This document shows, in pieces, positions 7,763-16,792 of a stretch of DNA of 64,000 nt. Under the pieces are notes generated by a model that was given only the letters and a program-made list of their open reading frames with translations, had not been told where the DNA came from and did no database searches. Source of the stretch: Bacilli bacterium (GTDB taxonomy: Bacteria > Bacillota_I > Bacilli_A > RF39 > UBA660); the NCBI GenBank assembly GCA_017484065.1, contig JAFUTX010000018.1, positions 1-64,000 of the forward strand. The letters run 5' to 3'. Every line of letters begins with the position of its first letter. The first letter of the stretch is position 1. The translations under genes were made by a program, and so were the position numbers.

Positions 7763-8545
7763 ATGATAGAAAAAGTAAATCCGAGCCATCCGGACAAAGT
7801 GGCAGATAGAATAGCTGGGGCTATTGTTGATTTAGCTTATAAAAAGAATAATGAGCCTAAAATTGCAGTAGAATTACTATTGGGGCATGGTAATTGTAAT
7901 ATAATAATTGAATCAAGTGAAGATTTTAAAAAAGATGAAATACTTGATATAGTTTATAGAATTACTGATAATGTTAAGGTGAATTTAAATGTTGTTAAAC
8001 AAGATATTTATTTAGCTAATAACCAAAATGATAAAATTAGATGTGGGGATAATGGGATATTTAAAGGAGTTCCTTTAAGAGATATTGATAAAAAGTTAGC
8101 AAAGATTGCTAGAGATATTTATAAGATTGCACCTTATGATGGTAAATATATATTGGATAAAGATAAGTTAGTTATATGTCAAAGTAATATTAGTAATAAA
8201 AAACTAAAAGAGTTATATCCTAATGCTATTATTAATCCTTTAGGAGAATGGATTGGTGGTACTAATGTTGATTGTGGTGCTGTAAATCGCAAACTTGGAT
8301 CTGATATGGCTCTATCTGTTACAGGTGGTGGACTTCATGGTAAAGATTTATCTAAAGCTGATGTTGCTATAAATATATATGCTTTTTTAAAAGCACAAAA
8401 AGAGAATAAAGAAGTTAATATAAGTTGTGCTATTGGAGATGAAGTTGTAGATGGCATACCTTATGAAGAAATAGTTAAAATTGCTAAGAATTATATTGAT
8501 AATATTGGTGGTTTTGAAAAATTAGCTGAATGGGGTCTTTATTAA
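7763..8545 (+). CDS. metK: Short-form S-adenosylmethionine synthetase (MetK-like)
   Basis: 260 residues against about 390 for ordinary MetK. Recognisable active-site pieces are HPDKVAD (9-15), GDNG (95-98, equivalent to the GDQG loop), the GGTNVDCG and NRK segment (165-177), and GGGLHGKDLSKAD (188-200, equivalent to the GGGAFSGKDPSKVD loop). These hold the ATP/methionine/Mg2+ ligands, including the conserved His, Asp, Arg-Lys and Lys residues. Missing material is mostly between and around these blocks. The gene is preceded by a SAM riboswitch, which strongly supports a role in making AdoMet or another SAM-linked reaction. AAGAAGGAA precedes the ATG. Whether it is fully active alone is not known. 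Confidence 0.8.
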   Translation: MIEKVNPSHPDKVADRIAGAIVDLAYKKNNEPKIAVELLLGHGNCNIIIESSEDFKKDEILDIVYRITDNVKVNLNVVKQDIYLANNQNDKIRCGDNGIFKGVPLRDIDKKLAKIARDIYKIAPYDGKYILDKDKLVICQSNISNKKLKELYPNAIINPLGEWIGGTNVDCGAVNRKLGSDMALSVTGGGLHGKDLSKADVAINIYAFLKAQKENKEVNISCAIGDEVVDGIPYEEIVKIAKNYIDNIGGFEKLAEWGLY

Positions 8546-8619
8546 AAAAATATAGTATAGTTTATAATTATTCTGTAATATGTTATACTATATAAAAATA
8601 ATAAAGTTATGGAGGTAGT

Positions 8620-9129
8620 ATGAAATTTATAATCTCTCAAATTCTAGGCGCTATTGGTTATTTTCTACTAGCATTTAGTTATTTTAAAAAAGAGAAAAGA
8701 GAAATATTGTTTATACAAATAATTGCTTATATTGGATTTACTACTCATTATATTTTATTAGAAGCTGTTACTGGTACAGCATGTAATGTGTTAGGTTTTA
8801 TTGCATTGATTTTGATTTATTTCTTTTCTAAAGATGAGAAAAAGAAAAAGATATTAGTTTTAATATTAATACCTTTGTTAATTCTTATGTCATTTTTGTC
8901 ATATGAAAATATATTCTCACTATTTCCCGTAATTGCTTGCTTATTAACTTTTAATTCATTCTTAAGTAAGGAAGAAAGTAAAATTAGGTTTATAGGAATC
9001 ATATCAGCAGTATGCTGGTTAATATATGCTATTATTCATGGATCTTATTCAGCTATTATATTTGAAGTGGTAACAGTTGTTGCTACGACTATAGCTTATG
9101 TTAAATATAAAAAAGTTAACGCTAGTTAA
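8620..9129 (+). CDS. YgjV-like inner membrane protein
   Basis: 169 residues, almost entirely hydrophobic with about five to six transmembrane helices separated by short Lys-rich turns. The N-terminal 'QILGAIGYFLLAFSYF' and the following 'QIIAYIGFTTHYILL' match the pattern of the YgjV family (Imp-YgjV), whose function is unknown. GGAGGTAGT precedes the ATG closely. The 74-bp gap from metK holds a dyad (TATAGTATA ... TATACTATA, about 8551-8592), and the gene may have its own promoter there. Confidence 0.65.
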   Translation: MKFIISQILGAIGYFLLAFSYFKKEKREILFIQIIAYIGFTTHYILLEAVTGTACNVLGFIALILIYFFSKDEKKKKILVLILIPLLILMSFLSYENIFSLFPVIACLLTFNSFLSKEESKIRFIGIISAVCWLIYAIIHGSYSAIIFEVVTVVATTIAYVKYKKVNAS

Positions 9130-9136
9130 CTTTTTT
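9109..9136. terminator. Bidirectional terminator
   Basis: AAAAAAGTTAAC (9109-9120), GCTA loop, GTTAACTTTTTT (9125-9136). It serves both the YgjV-like gene, whose stop is inside it, and the convergent permease gene. Confidence 0.9.
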
Positions 9137-9140
9137 GTTG

Positions 9141-11510
9141 TTATTCATTTCCTTTTAAGCTTGATACCATATCAATATTCTTGATTTTTCTTGCTAAGAA
9201 CTTAGATACTAAATAAGATACTAGGAACGTGCCTATTGCTGAGATAATAAAAGTAATTGTATTGATATATGCACCAAAATCATAGTGTTCTTCTATAGCG
9301 GTTTTAAATAACCAATCTGTTAAGTAGAAGCCTAGTGGACATCCTATGAATATTGAAATTATTGCTATCCAATTGTTTTGTTTTACAAAGATATTTTTTA
9401 TAGCTTTATCTTTAAATCCTAATACTTTTAATGTAGCAAATTGATATTGTTTTTCAGTGTAAGATAGGATGCCAAGATTATAAATGATTATGCCTCCTAA
9501 CAGTACTGCTATACCTATAATTAAAACTAACATTGTTTTCATCATAGATAACATATTTGACATACCTTCTTTAAGGTTTTCAATATCTTGAATTGTTTCA
9601 ACATTTTTAATCTCTTTTGTATTACTTAAATCCATGTTGGTATATATTGCATCTGGCTTATAATCAATATTTAAACTTTCTAAATAATTTTTTGTCATGG
9701 TAACATTTTGATTTTGAGGATCTTTGTTAAAGCCAATTATCTTAGATGTATAGTATTTATCTTCACCATAGATATGCCATGTGATCTTATCTCCTAGCTT
9801 ATAACCTTTATTTTCAGCTAGTTTATATGTAACATATACTCCATTGTCAGCTGGCTTAGATATAATATTATTTTTTCTATCCACAAATCTAACATAATTG
9901 CTAGCATCAGTTACAAAGATATTATTAGCTTCTTTTTTTCCATCTTTATCTTTAATTTCAATACCTAAAGTTTCAGATGTATTTTTTCCATATTTACTAT
10001 ATAAATCTTCTAATTCTTTATCAGTAATAGTTGAGTTAATATTTAGTTTATAATCAAAATTATATATTGTTTCAAATTGAAGATCTACAAAATAATTCAT
10101 TGAATCTAACATACCTAAGGCACATACTATTAACATACAACAACCTACTACTCCTGCTAGACCCATAAATGTACGCATTTTATTTCTTAAGATATCCCTA
10201 ACGTTCCATTTACTAGAGAAATTAAGTTTTTTAAATATACCTTTTTTAGTTATATCTAAGACATTACCTTTGATACTTGGAATTTTATTTCTTAGTGTTT
10301 CAGCAGGATTTTCTTTTAAAATTGTTCTTCCTGTTATATATGTTATTAGTGCTACTATAAGTACTACTATAACTGCTACTATATAGCTATTAGAATTCAT
10401 AACTGGATGGCCATTTGGTATTTCAAACATAGCCATTTCTAAATCAATAAATGTATTACCTATAAAGAAGTAACCAAGTAATAAACCTACTATTGATGCT
10501 GCTATTGAAATCCAAAAACCGTAGCCAATATAATGGAATAATACTTTAGTATTACTAAAACCTAAAGCTTTAAGTGTTCCTATTTGTGTTCTTTGATTTT
10601 TAACTACTCTTGTCATAGTGGTGATAACTGATAACATAGCGATAAATAAGAATATTCCAGAAAATACTCCAACATAAGTTTTACCTTCATCAATTTCTCC
10701 TTGGTAAGTAACATATGATGATGTATTTTCAATATTTATAATTGCTTTAGCATTTTCGATATTTTCTTCTATTTTATCTTTTACTTCTTCTTTTTTTTCT
10801 ACATTATCTACATCTACCATAACATTATTATATGGAATGTATTTACTGTATTCAAAATTAGGATTAATGCTATCAAATACTTTTTCATCAGTTATATTGA
10901 ATTCTTTCATTACTAATGATTTTATATAACTTTCAGGAATTTCATTTGTTGAAATGTATGCAAATCCAAATTCTTTTCTATCAGGATATAATTCAGATGC
11001 ATCTCTTACATCATATAAGTGATCTGGTACGTTAATTAGTCCTAATACTTTTTCATGTAATTCTAAAGTTTCGTATTTAACTAAGATTGTATCTCCAACT
11101 TTGATATCATTTTCTATGGCATAGAAATTATCTAACCAAACTCCTGATTTGTTAAAATCAAAATTTTCTCCTTTATATACATAGAATTTTGAAATATTAT
11201 TTGAGTCAATAAAGTTTAATAATAAAGTTTTATCATTATCTGTTGTGGCAGTTATGGATAGTTTAAGTTCTGCATCTTTAACATTGTCTATTTTTTTAAT
11301 ATCTTTTAAATCATCTTGTGTTAATGCCCCCATAACATTGTAATCTTGAAGATTATTTTCAGAGTAAAATTTATCACTAGTAGCTTGCATACCATCCATA
11401 TATGCTTCTATACCAGAATATGCCATTACTCCTATCATAATCATTAAAAAGATTGTAATAAATTGAGATAAATTTTTTCTAATATCTCGAAACATTTTTC
11501 TTTTTAACAT
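9141..11510 (-). CDS. ABC transporter permease, FtsX family
   Basis: About 789 residues from the ATG at 11510; a GTG nine bases upstream is possible. Layout: TM1 at residues ~15-35, a large extracytoplasmic domain (~40-270), three helices forming the first FtsX unit (~280-395), a linking helix (~445-470), a second external domain, and a second three-helix FtsX unit (~665-775). This MacB/YknZ/LolC-like architecture uses mechanotransmission rather than a classical channel and typically exports peptides, lipids or antimicrobials. The ATPase gene is 2 bp upstream and a divergent TetR gene lies beyond it, so the set looks like an inducible efflux or envelope system. Confidence 0.85.
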   Translation of the reverse strand: MLKRKMFRDIRKNLSQFITIFLMIMIGVMAYSGIEAYMDGMQATSDKFYSENNLQDYNVMGALTQDDLKDIKKIDNVKDAELKLSITATTDNDKTLLLNFIDSNNISKFYVYKGENFDFNKSGVWLDNFYAIENDIKVGDTILVKYETLELHEKVLGLINVPDHLYDVRDASELYPDRKEFGFAYISTNEIPESYIKSLVMKEFNITDEKVFDSINPNFEYSKYIPYNNVMVDVDNVEKKEEVKDKIEENIENAKAIINIENTSSYVTYQGEIDEGKTYVGVFSGIFLFIAMLSVITTMTRVVKNQRTQIGTLKALGFSNTKVLFHYIGYGFWISIAASIVGLLLGYFFIGNTFIDLEMAMFEIPNGHPVMNSNSYIVAVIVVLIVALITYITGRTILKENPAETLRNKIPSIKGNVLDITKKGIFKKLNFSSKWNVRDILRNKMRTFMGLAGVVGCCMLIVCALGMLDSMNYFVDLQFETIYNFDYKLNINSTITDKELEDLYSKYGKNTSETLGIEIKDKDGKKEANNIFVTDASNYVRFVDRKNNIISKPADNGVYVTYKLAENKGYKLGDKITWHIYGEDKYYTSKIIGFNKDPQNQNVTMTKNYLESLNIDYKPDAIYTNMDLSNTKEIKNVETIQDIENLKEGMSNMLSMMKTMLVLIIGIAVLLGGIIIYNLGILSYTEKQYQFATLKVLGFKDKAIKNIFVKQNNWIAIISIFIGCPLGFYLTDWLFKTAIEEHYDFGAYINTITFIISAIGTFLVSYLVSKFLARKIKNIDMVSSLKGNE

Positions 11511-11512
11511 TA

Positions 11513-12214
11513 CTACCACTTAACCTCATCAATATTTTTTGGATGGTTGTTAAATTCATTAGATTCTACTTTTCCATTTTTAATTTTGATTACTCGGTCT
11601 GCTATTTCTGCTATTAATGAATTGTGGGTAACAATGATTACCGTAGTGTCTTCATCACTTTGTTGTTTTAATAATTTAAGAACTTCTATTCCTGTTTTAC
11701 TATCTAATGCTCCAGTTGGTTCATCACATAATAATACTTTAGGATTTTTCATTATAGCTCGAGCTATACTTACTCTTTGTTGTTCTCCTCCTGATAATTC
11801 CTGTGGGAATTTATCAGCATGTTTTAGTAATCCTACACTTTTTAATATATCTTTAGAATTTTTTGATGTGTTAGTAACATCTTTAATAAGATTAACATTT
11901 TCATCTACTGTTAGTGTCGGCATGATGTTATAAAATTGAAATATAAAACCAACATCATTAGCACGATATCTAGTTAATTCTTTATCGGTGTAGGTTGCTA
12001 TATCTTTCTCACCTATTACAATACTTCCACTTGTTGCTTTATCCATTCCTCCTAGTAAATTAAGTAAAGTTGATTTTCCTGCTCCGGATGGACCTAGAAT
12101 AACAACAAATTCACCTTGATTAATGCTTAAATCTATTCCGCTTAAGGCATTAAATTTTTGTTCACCAATTTCATATGTTTTTTTAACATTTTTAAGTTCT
12201 ATAAAACTTGACAT
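11513..12214 (-). CDS. ABC transporter ATP-binding protein (MacB/LolD type)
   Basis: 233 residues with all ABC motifs: Walker A GPSGAGKST (~41-49), Q-loop in FIFQFYNIMP, signature LSGGEQQ (~139-145), Walker B VLLCDEPTGALD (~159-170) and H-loop VTHN. The FxFQFYNxxP and LSGGEQQR forms are typical of the ATPases that drive FtsX-type permeases. AAGAGGGAGT precedes the ATG. It is the first gene of a two-gene operon read away from the tetR gene, with a shared regulatory gap holding two palindromes. Confidence 0.92.
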   Translation of the reverse strand: MSSFIELKNVKKTYEIGEQKFNALSGIDLSINQGEFVVILGPSGAGKSTLLNLLGGMDKATSGSIVIGEKDIATYTDKELTRYRANDVGFIFQFYNIMPTLTVDENVNLIKDVTNTSKNSKDILKSVGLLKHADKFPQELSGGEQQRVSIARAIMKNPKVLLCDEPTGALDSKTGIEVLKLLKQQSDEDTTVIIVTHNSLIAEIADRVIKIKNGKVESNEFNNHPKNIDEVKW

Positions 12215-12236
12215 TATACTCCCTCTTTCTTTAAAT

Positions 12237-12313
12237 ATGAAACAAATTTCATGTTTATTATATTACTAAGTTATTTAATAGTCAAACAAAATATGAATTT
12301 TTTTTCATATTTT
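12237..12313. promoter_or_regulatory. Putative TetR operators between ABC operon and tetR
   Basis: Two dyads lie in the divergent gap: ATGAAA-CAAA-TTTCAT (12237-12252), and the perfect AAAATATGAA-TTTTTT-TTCATATTTT (12288-12313). Both contain ATGAA half-sites. The second ends 23 bp before a TATAAT (12336-12341) in front of tetR. They are good candidates for binding by the TetR protein, controlling itself and the transporter. Confidence 0.55.
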
Positions 12314-12361
12314 GCTATTTTTTTAAAAATTATGTTATAATTGAACAAGGAAGTGATATCA

Positions 12362-12961
12362 TTGGAAGAAAATATTAGAATGCCTAGACAAAAAAGAGCG
12401 ATTGAAAAAAGAGAAAAGATTATAGATGCTGGGTTTACTTTGATTTGCCAAAACGGCTATTACAATACAAATACTGCAGAAATAGCTAAAACAGCTGGAG
12501 TATCTACAGGAATTGTTTATCAATATTTCAAAGATAAATATGATATATTTTTAGAAGGATTAGAAAAATATGGTGATGAAATATTCTTTCCAATGTTGAA
12601 AATTGACTTAAATTCCTTTAAAAAGGATACTTTTGAAAATACTTTACGTAATATGATTAATATATATATTAATGATCATAAGTTATCTAAAACAGCTCAT
12701 GAAGAAATTACTTCGATGATTCATTCTAATAAAGATGTTGCTGATTACTTTTATAAAAGAGAAATGTTGATGACTGAAACATTAGTAGATATATTTTTAA
12801 AGAATGGTTTTAATAGTAACCATTTAATAGAAAAAGTACATGTTATGCTTGGGATGATTGATAATTTATGTCATGAGGTTATTTATCATCAACATGATAA
12901 TATGGATTACAATGCTATGACTGATATTGTAATAACAAACATTACTTCTTTATTTGAATAA
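12362..12961 (+). CDS. TetR/AcrR-family transcriptional regulator
   Basis: About 199 residues from TTG at 12362, chosen because AAGGAAGTG lies six bases upstream; an ATG at 12380 is the alternative. The N-terminal helix-turn-helix is clear (TAEIAKTAGVSTGIVYQYF, followed by KDKYDIF), as in TetR repressors. The C-terminal ligand domain is alpha-helical and diverse, so the inducer cannot be guessed. It is divergent from the ABC exporter operon with paired palindromes between them, a common local-repressor arrangement. Confidence 0.9.
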   Translation: MEENIRMPRQKRAIEKREKIIDAGFTLICQNGYYNTNTAEIAKTAGVSTGIVYQYFKDKYDIFLEGLEKYGDEIFFPMLKIDLNSFKKDTFENTLRNMINIYINDHKLSKTAHEEITSMIHSNKDVADYFYKREMLMTETLVDIFLKNGFNSNHLIEKVHVMLGMIDNLCHEVIYHQHDNMDYNAMTDIVITNITSLFE

Positions 12962-12975
12962 TTATATTTATAAAT

Positions 12976-13005
12976 ACTATTGTGATATAAAACAATAGTT
13001 TTTTT
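12976..13005 (+). terminator. Terminator of the tetR gene
   Basis: ACTATTGT (12976-12983) pairs with ACAATAGT (12992-12999), followed by a run of T. Confidence 0.8.
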
Positions 13006-13036
13006 CATAAAAGTTATACTCCTAAAAATAGAACTC

Positions 13037-13056
13037 ATAATAATAATAATAATAAT
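13037..13056 (+). repeat. Short (TAA)n microsatellite
   Basis: Six tandem TAA units lie in the gap upstream of the next gene. Copy number could vary by slippage and alter promoter spacing; there is no direct evidence for this. Confidence 0.6.
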
Positions 13057-13112
13057 TAACACTTTAAGGGTATAGTCTTATGGTATAATTATTATATGAG
13101 GTTGTGATATTA

Positions 13113-13682
13113 ATGAGATATAGACTTAAAAATCATACTATTTCAAGAAAAGAATTTTATAATTTAAATGAAGATAATTTAATATTTATAACTAACCCAG
13201 GAAGAATGGGAGATGAGGACGGTTCAACATTTATAATAAAAAAAGGTCATAGTTATATTCCTTATAGAGTAAGTGGATGGGTATACTATGACAAAAATAA
13301 AAGAAATAGTAGTAATTATGTATCTTTAGATGATATGTTTAATATATTTCCAAAGTGGAAGGAATCATTGTATAATTACTATGAAAGCGAAAAATGTAAC
13401 GGAAAATATAAATATATTTATATGGGATTTGGTAATGGATTATGTGTTGATAAAACTATTTTCGATAAATATTATCGTTACTTAATTGAAGAAGTAAAAA
13501 AAGTAACTAAAGAAATAGATAAAGATAATAACTATGATTTTTGTTTAAATTATTCTTGTTGGGAGCAAGCTTTAATTAATATGCTTCTTGATGACGATAT
13601 AAATATAGGTTTTGAAGTATATAACTCTGAAGTAAATAATTCTAATGAGATAGAAATACCATCATTCTTAAGAAACAATTAA
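13113..13682 (+). CDS. Uncharacterised 189-residue protein
   Basis: Start taken at the ATG at 13113 (MRYRLKNH); GAGG lies about 11 bases upstream, and a GTG at 13104 is the alternative. The protein is rich in Tyr, Asn, Lys and aromatic residues, with no signal peptide, membrane helix or recognised domain. Visible blocks are a Gly-rich 'NPGRMGDEDGSTFI' near residue 30, a central aromatic 'YKYIYMGFGNGLCV', and a cysteine pair in 'FCLNYSCWEQ' near 150. It stands alone at the edge of the defence island. It could be an accessory or immunity-type protein, but nothing shows that. Confidence 0.55.
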   Translation: MRYRLKNHTISRKEFYNLNEDNLIFITNPGRMGDEDGSTFIIKKGHSYIPYRVSGWVYYDKNKRNSSNYVSLDDMFNIFPKWKESLYNYYESEKCNGKYKYIYMGFGNGLCVDKTIFDKYYRYLIEEVKKVTKEIDKDNNYDFCLNYSCWEQALINMLLDDDINIGFEVYNSEVNNSNEIEIPSFLRNN

Positions 13683-13882
13683 AATAATGCTTTTATTATA
13701 AATCGCTTTTATGTTTGTAACAAAAAAATAACCACTTCATTCATTCTAGTGGTTAATTATTTATTTAAAGTCCTAATTATAAATGATAGGACAACAAGTA
13801 CTAATGGCACGCTCTTTATGAACGTTTACGAAAAAATAGGGATAAAACCTGATTACAAATATATTGTATCACAATAAATAAA
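13683..13882. other. Intergenic segment with hairpin and possible gene remnant
   Basis: A hairpin AACCACT/AGTGGTT (13730-13754) preceded by an A run could terminate minus-strand transcripts. From about 13755 to 13877 there is an open stretch without its own good start codon. It ends in a protein-like tail (NVYEKIGIKPDYKYIVSQ), which may be the 3' remnant of a lost gene. I cannot name the family. Confidence 0.3.
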
Positions 13883-13884
13883 AA

Positions 13885-13910
13885 GGATCAACAATTATTA
13901 ATTGTTGATA
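13885..13910 (-). terminator. Terminator of the ApeA-like gene
   Basis: On the minus strand, ATCAACAATT pairs with AATTGTTGAT (13887-13909 region), followed by a T-rich tract. It overlaps the stop codon of the HEPN gene. Confidence 0.75.
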
Positions 13911-15292
13911 ATTTTTTCAATCATTTTATTATTTTTAATATTATTTAATTGTAATTCTCTATTTTTGTTTATTTCTTCAATATCAAAGCTTAAATTTTTC
14001 AAAATGAAGCAAGATAATAAATAATCTAGTATATAAATGCCATATTTTAAATTTGTTCCAGATAAACTCTTAGATTTTTTTGCTTCACTATAGTGTGTAT
14101 AATAATGCCTTGTATCAGAAAATATAGTTGTAATAATATCTATATTATTAATTATATTTTCATCAGTTTTAGTTAAGGAAAAATCATTAATAAATAAGTC
14201 AATCAATCTATTTTTTAATATAATAAATTCATCGCTCTGATTCGGATTATTTTTTACTAAATCAATTATATTAGAATTATCTTTAAACTTGTTATCTATA
14301 TGGTCGAAGAATTTTTTTACTTTTTTAAATTGCTTAGTATGTAACAATTCTAAAGCCTGCATTAAATTACAGAACCTTATTTCATCTGGTACATCATTAT
14401 TTATACCTAAATTATATAAATTATAAATACTGCTATATTCTTCATAAGAATCAAACCATCTTTTTAATCTATTTTTATATGCTATATTATTTAAACTAAA
14501 TAAATAAGTGTTAATACGTTCCGCATCAAGATTTTTAACATTATCATGTTTTACTAAATTTGTTATAATTTGATATTTAATATAATTCTTCTTTGTACCA
14601 ACTGCACCATTATATTTTTTATAGTTAATTCCTTTAATCTCTACTACATTTATTTTGGAACTTGTTGCTAACGTTATCATATTAGAAATCATTTTAAAAG
14701 TTTCTAGAAAATTATCGAAGGTAGTTTCTTTTTTATTTATTATATGAACCTCTACATGTTGAGAGATGTCTAATTTTTCAACCTGCATATCAAAATTGAA
14801 ACTTCCTAAATAAGGTACAAATTCGACACTCGTATTATCATCAATTTTAATTGTAACTTTATCTTTAAATTTATATCCGATTTTTAATCTATAATCTTTA
14901 TCATCAAAATATTCAAGTCCACTTAATTGAGACCACTTAATAATATTTGAAATATGAAAATGAACCTCATTAAACTTAAGTAAATCCTTTTTATTTTTTG
15001 ATAAATTTAAAAACATACTTCTAGCTAATATTACAATGTGATGTCTAACAAATGAATCAGAATGTCTTTTAACAATTTGACAATCAGTTAAAGTACATTT
15101 AATTTCTTGATTTAGTTTACCAGTTATAACATCTATTTCAGTTGGTTTATTCATCCAGGCTATGAATTCCTTATTATCTTTATAATAAATGGATAAAACA
15201 ATCATTCCATTTTCTTCATTGAAAGTAATATCTCCTTGATAATCTTTGCCAAGAATATTCCATTTACCACCAATAGTCATATCTTTATTCAT
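13898..15292 (-). CDS. ApeA-like HEPN-domain anti-phage protein
   Basis: 464 residues. The N-terminal ~200 residues have the beta-rich 'GKWNILGKDYQGDITFNEENG...L.IYY' pattern of the ApeA N-terminal domain. The C-terminal part is helical and holds an Rx4H motif (RHYYTH, R395 to H400), the catalytic signature of HEPN ribonucleases. ApeA proteins are described abortive-infection factors that act through their HEPN RNase. The start ATG has a perfect AGGAGG upstream. It lies 87 bp downstream of the cytosine methylase gene on the same strand, inside a defence cluster. Assignment of the family is by pattern; the trigger and target are unknown. Confidence 0.75.
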   Translation of the reverse strand: MNKDMTIGGKWNILGKDYQGDITFNEENGMIVLSIYYKDNKEFIAWMNKPTEIDVITGKLNQEIKCTLTDCQIVKRHSDSFVRHHIVILARSMFLNLSKNKKDLLKFNEVHFHISNIIKWSQLSGLEYFDDKDYRLKIGYKFKDKVTIKIDDNTSVEFVPYLGSFNFDMQVEKLDISQHVEVHIINKKETTFDNFLETFKMISNMITLATSSKINVVEIKGINYKKYNGAVGTKKNYIKYQIITNLVKHDNVKNLDAERINTYLFSLNNIAYKNRLKRWFDSYEEYSSIYNLYNLGINNDVPDEIRFCNLMQALELLHTKQFKKVKKFFDHIDNKFKDNSNIIDLVKNNPNQSDEFIILKNRLIDLFINDFSLTKTDENIINNIDIITTIFSDTRHYYTHYSEAKKSKSLSGTNLKYGIYILDYLLSCFILKNLSFDIEEINKNRELQLNNIKNNKMIEKIINN

Positions 15293-15363
15293 AATACTCC
15301 TCCTAAAAGACTAATTTCTAAACTATATTTTACCACACAAATAATAAATAGTTTCCTTTATGA

Positions 15364-15391
15364 ATTAAAAAACAGCAATTATTCATTGCTG
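15364..15391 (-). terminator. Terminator of the methyltransferase gene
   Basis: On the minus strand, CAGCAAT-GAATA-ATTGCTG (15373-15391) is followed by a T run. The stop codon region overlaps the stem. Confidence 0.8.
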
Positions 15392-16620
15392 ATTATTTTT
15401 TCTAATTCTTCTCCAATTTTTTTAATAATGCCAACAACTAAAGCATTACCCATCATGAAGTTTCTTTTTTTGTCAGTCATACCAGTATTAGTCCAATTGT
15501 CTGGGAAACAATTAATTCTTTCACATTCAATTGGAGTTAATAATCTAATCTTCTTGGTTTTATAATCCTCAACTATATGAGTTGTTCTACTAATTCCACC
15601 TTCACTAGTTAACATTGTTCTAGCTGGTGCATCTAAATTATCAGGACATGGCATAGCACCTTCGGTATAGAAATATTCTTCTCCATTAGGTTTAACTCTT
15701 GGAATTCTTTTATTACCTTTAAGATATTCAAATTTCTTATATGTTTCATCACTTAAGAAGAACTTTTTATCTATTTCTTCATGTTGAATAATCTTCTTTA
15801 ATGGGAAAACTTCATCACAATCAGCAGATACTTTTGAAGTATATACTTTACCATTTATCATAATTCCAGCATTGTAAAATTGTGCCTTAAATTTATCACT
15901 TACTTCAACTAAATCTTTATATGAATCTTTTGATAAATTAATTGTATTAAATTCTAGTTCTACATTTTTAATTGGAAATTGTTTAACAAACATTCCATCT
16001 TTAAAAATTATATCTTTAGGATTACTCTTTGATAATGATTTATAATACTCAGTAGATTTATGATAAGCAAATATAAATACTCTTCTTCTTTTTTGTGGTA
16101 AACCATATTCACCAGCATTTATAACTCTCCATTGAACTGCATAACCATTATCCATAAAGCTTCTTAAAATTATACCAAAATCTCTACCTCTTTGTTTAGC
16201 AGGAGATAATAATAATCTATCAACATTTTCTAATAGTACAAATGGAGGTTTTTTAGCTTTTAATATGTCATTGATTGCCCACCATAGCACTCCTTTTTTA
16301 CCTTCAATACCTTTACTATTCGAAAGAGTTTGAGCTACTGAATAATCTTGACATGGAAAACCACCAACTAAAAGTGTATGGTTTGGAATCTTCTTTTTAT
16401 CAACTTGAAATATATCAACATTGCTTGCATCTTTATTTCCGAATCTTTTAACATAACAATCAAAAGCTTCTTGTGTTTTGGTTGCAGGTTCCCATTGATT
16501 AGCCCAAACAAATTTCCAGTCTCCATTTTCTTTTACTTTATCATTTTTGAGTTCGACATTGTTTAGACCACATCTAAATCCACCAACTCCGGCAAATAAT
16601 TCTACTACAGTTTTTTCCAT
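15379..16620 (-). CDS. DNA (cytosine-5-)-methyltransferase, Sau3AI-type (GATC)
   Basis: 413 residues from the ATG at 16620, which has AGGAGGT eight bases upstream; the frame is open further upstream but without support. The order of C5-methylase motifs is normal: motif I VVELFAGVGGFRCGLN (5-20), motif IV GGFPCQDYSVAQ with catalytic C90, motif VI ENV (131-133), motif VIII QKRRRVFIFA (176-185), the target-recognition region, then motif X GNALVVGI near the end. Length matches M.Sau3AI-like enzymes, and the divergent neighbour is a Sau3AI/MutH-type nuclease. I therefore infer methylation of the C in GATC. It protects host DNA from that nuclease. Confidence 0.88.
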   Translation of the reverse strand: MEKTVVELFAGVGGFRCGLNNVELKNDKVKENGDWKFVWANQWEPATKTQEAFDCYVKRFGNKDASNVDIFQVDKKKIPNHTLLVGGFPCQDYSVAQTLSNSKGIEGKKGVLWWAINDILKAKKPPFVLLENVDRLLLSPAKQRGRDFGIILRSFMDNGYAVQWRVINAGEYGLPQKRRRVFIFAYHKSTEYYKSLSKSNPKDIIFKDGMFVKQFPIKNVELEFNTINLSKDSYKDLVEVSDKFKAQFYNAGIMINGKVYTSKVSADCDEVFPLKKIIQHEEIDKKFFLSDETYKKFEYLKGNKRIPRVKPNGEEYFYTEGAMPCPDNLDAPARTMLTSEGGISRTTHIVEDYKTKKIRLLTPIECERINCFPDNWTNTGMTDKKRNFMMGNALVVGIIKKIGEELEKIISNE

Positions 16621-16792
16621 GTTTTTGTACCTCCTGACATTGTCTAAATCCCCTAAATATATTATAATATATTTGATTAAAAAGATCAACTTTTGACAAA
16701 TAATATTATATAATAATTAATTATAAAGATCAACCTTATATTTATATTTTAAACTAATTTTTAAATTAAAACAAGATCGAAAGGAGAATTTT
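16621..16792. promoter_or_regulatory. Divergent R-M promoter region with two AAAGATCAAC sites
   Basis: Between the oppositely read methylase and endonuclease genes the 10-mer AAAGATCAAC occurs twice, at 16681-16690 and 16725-16734. Each contains GATC, the presumed target of the system. The 44-bp spacing is about four helical turns. Methylation-sensitive binding here could coordinate expression of the two enzymes. That is inference. Confidence 0.45.
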
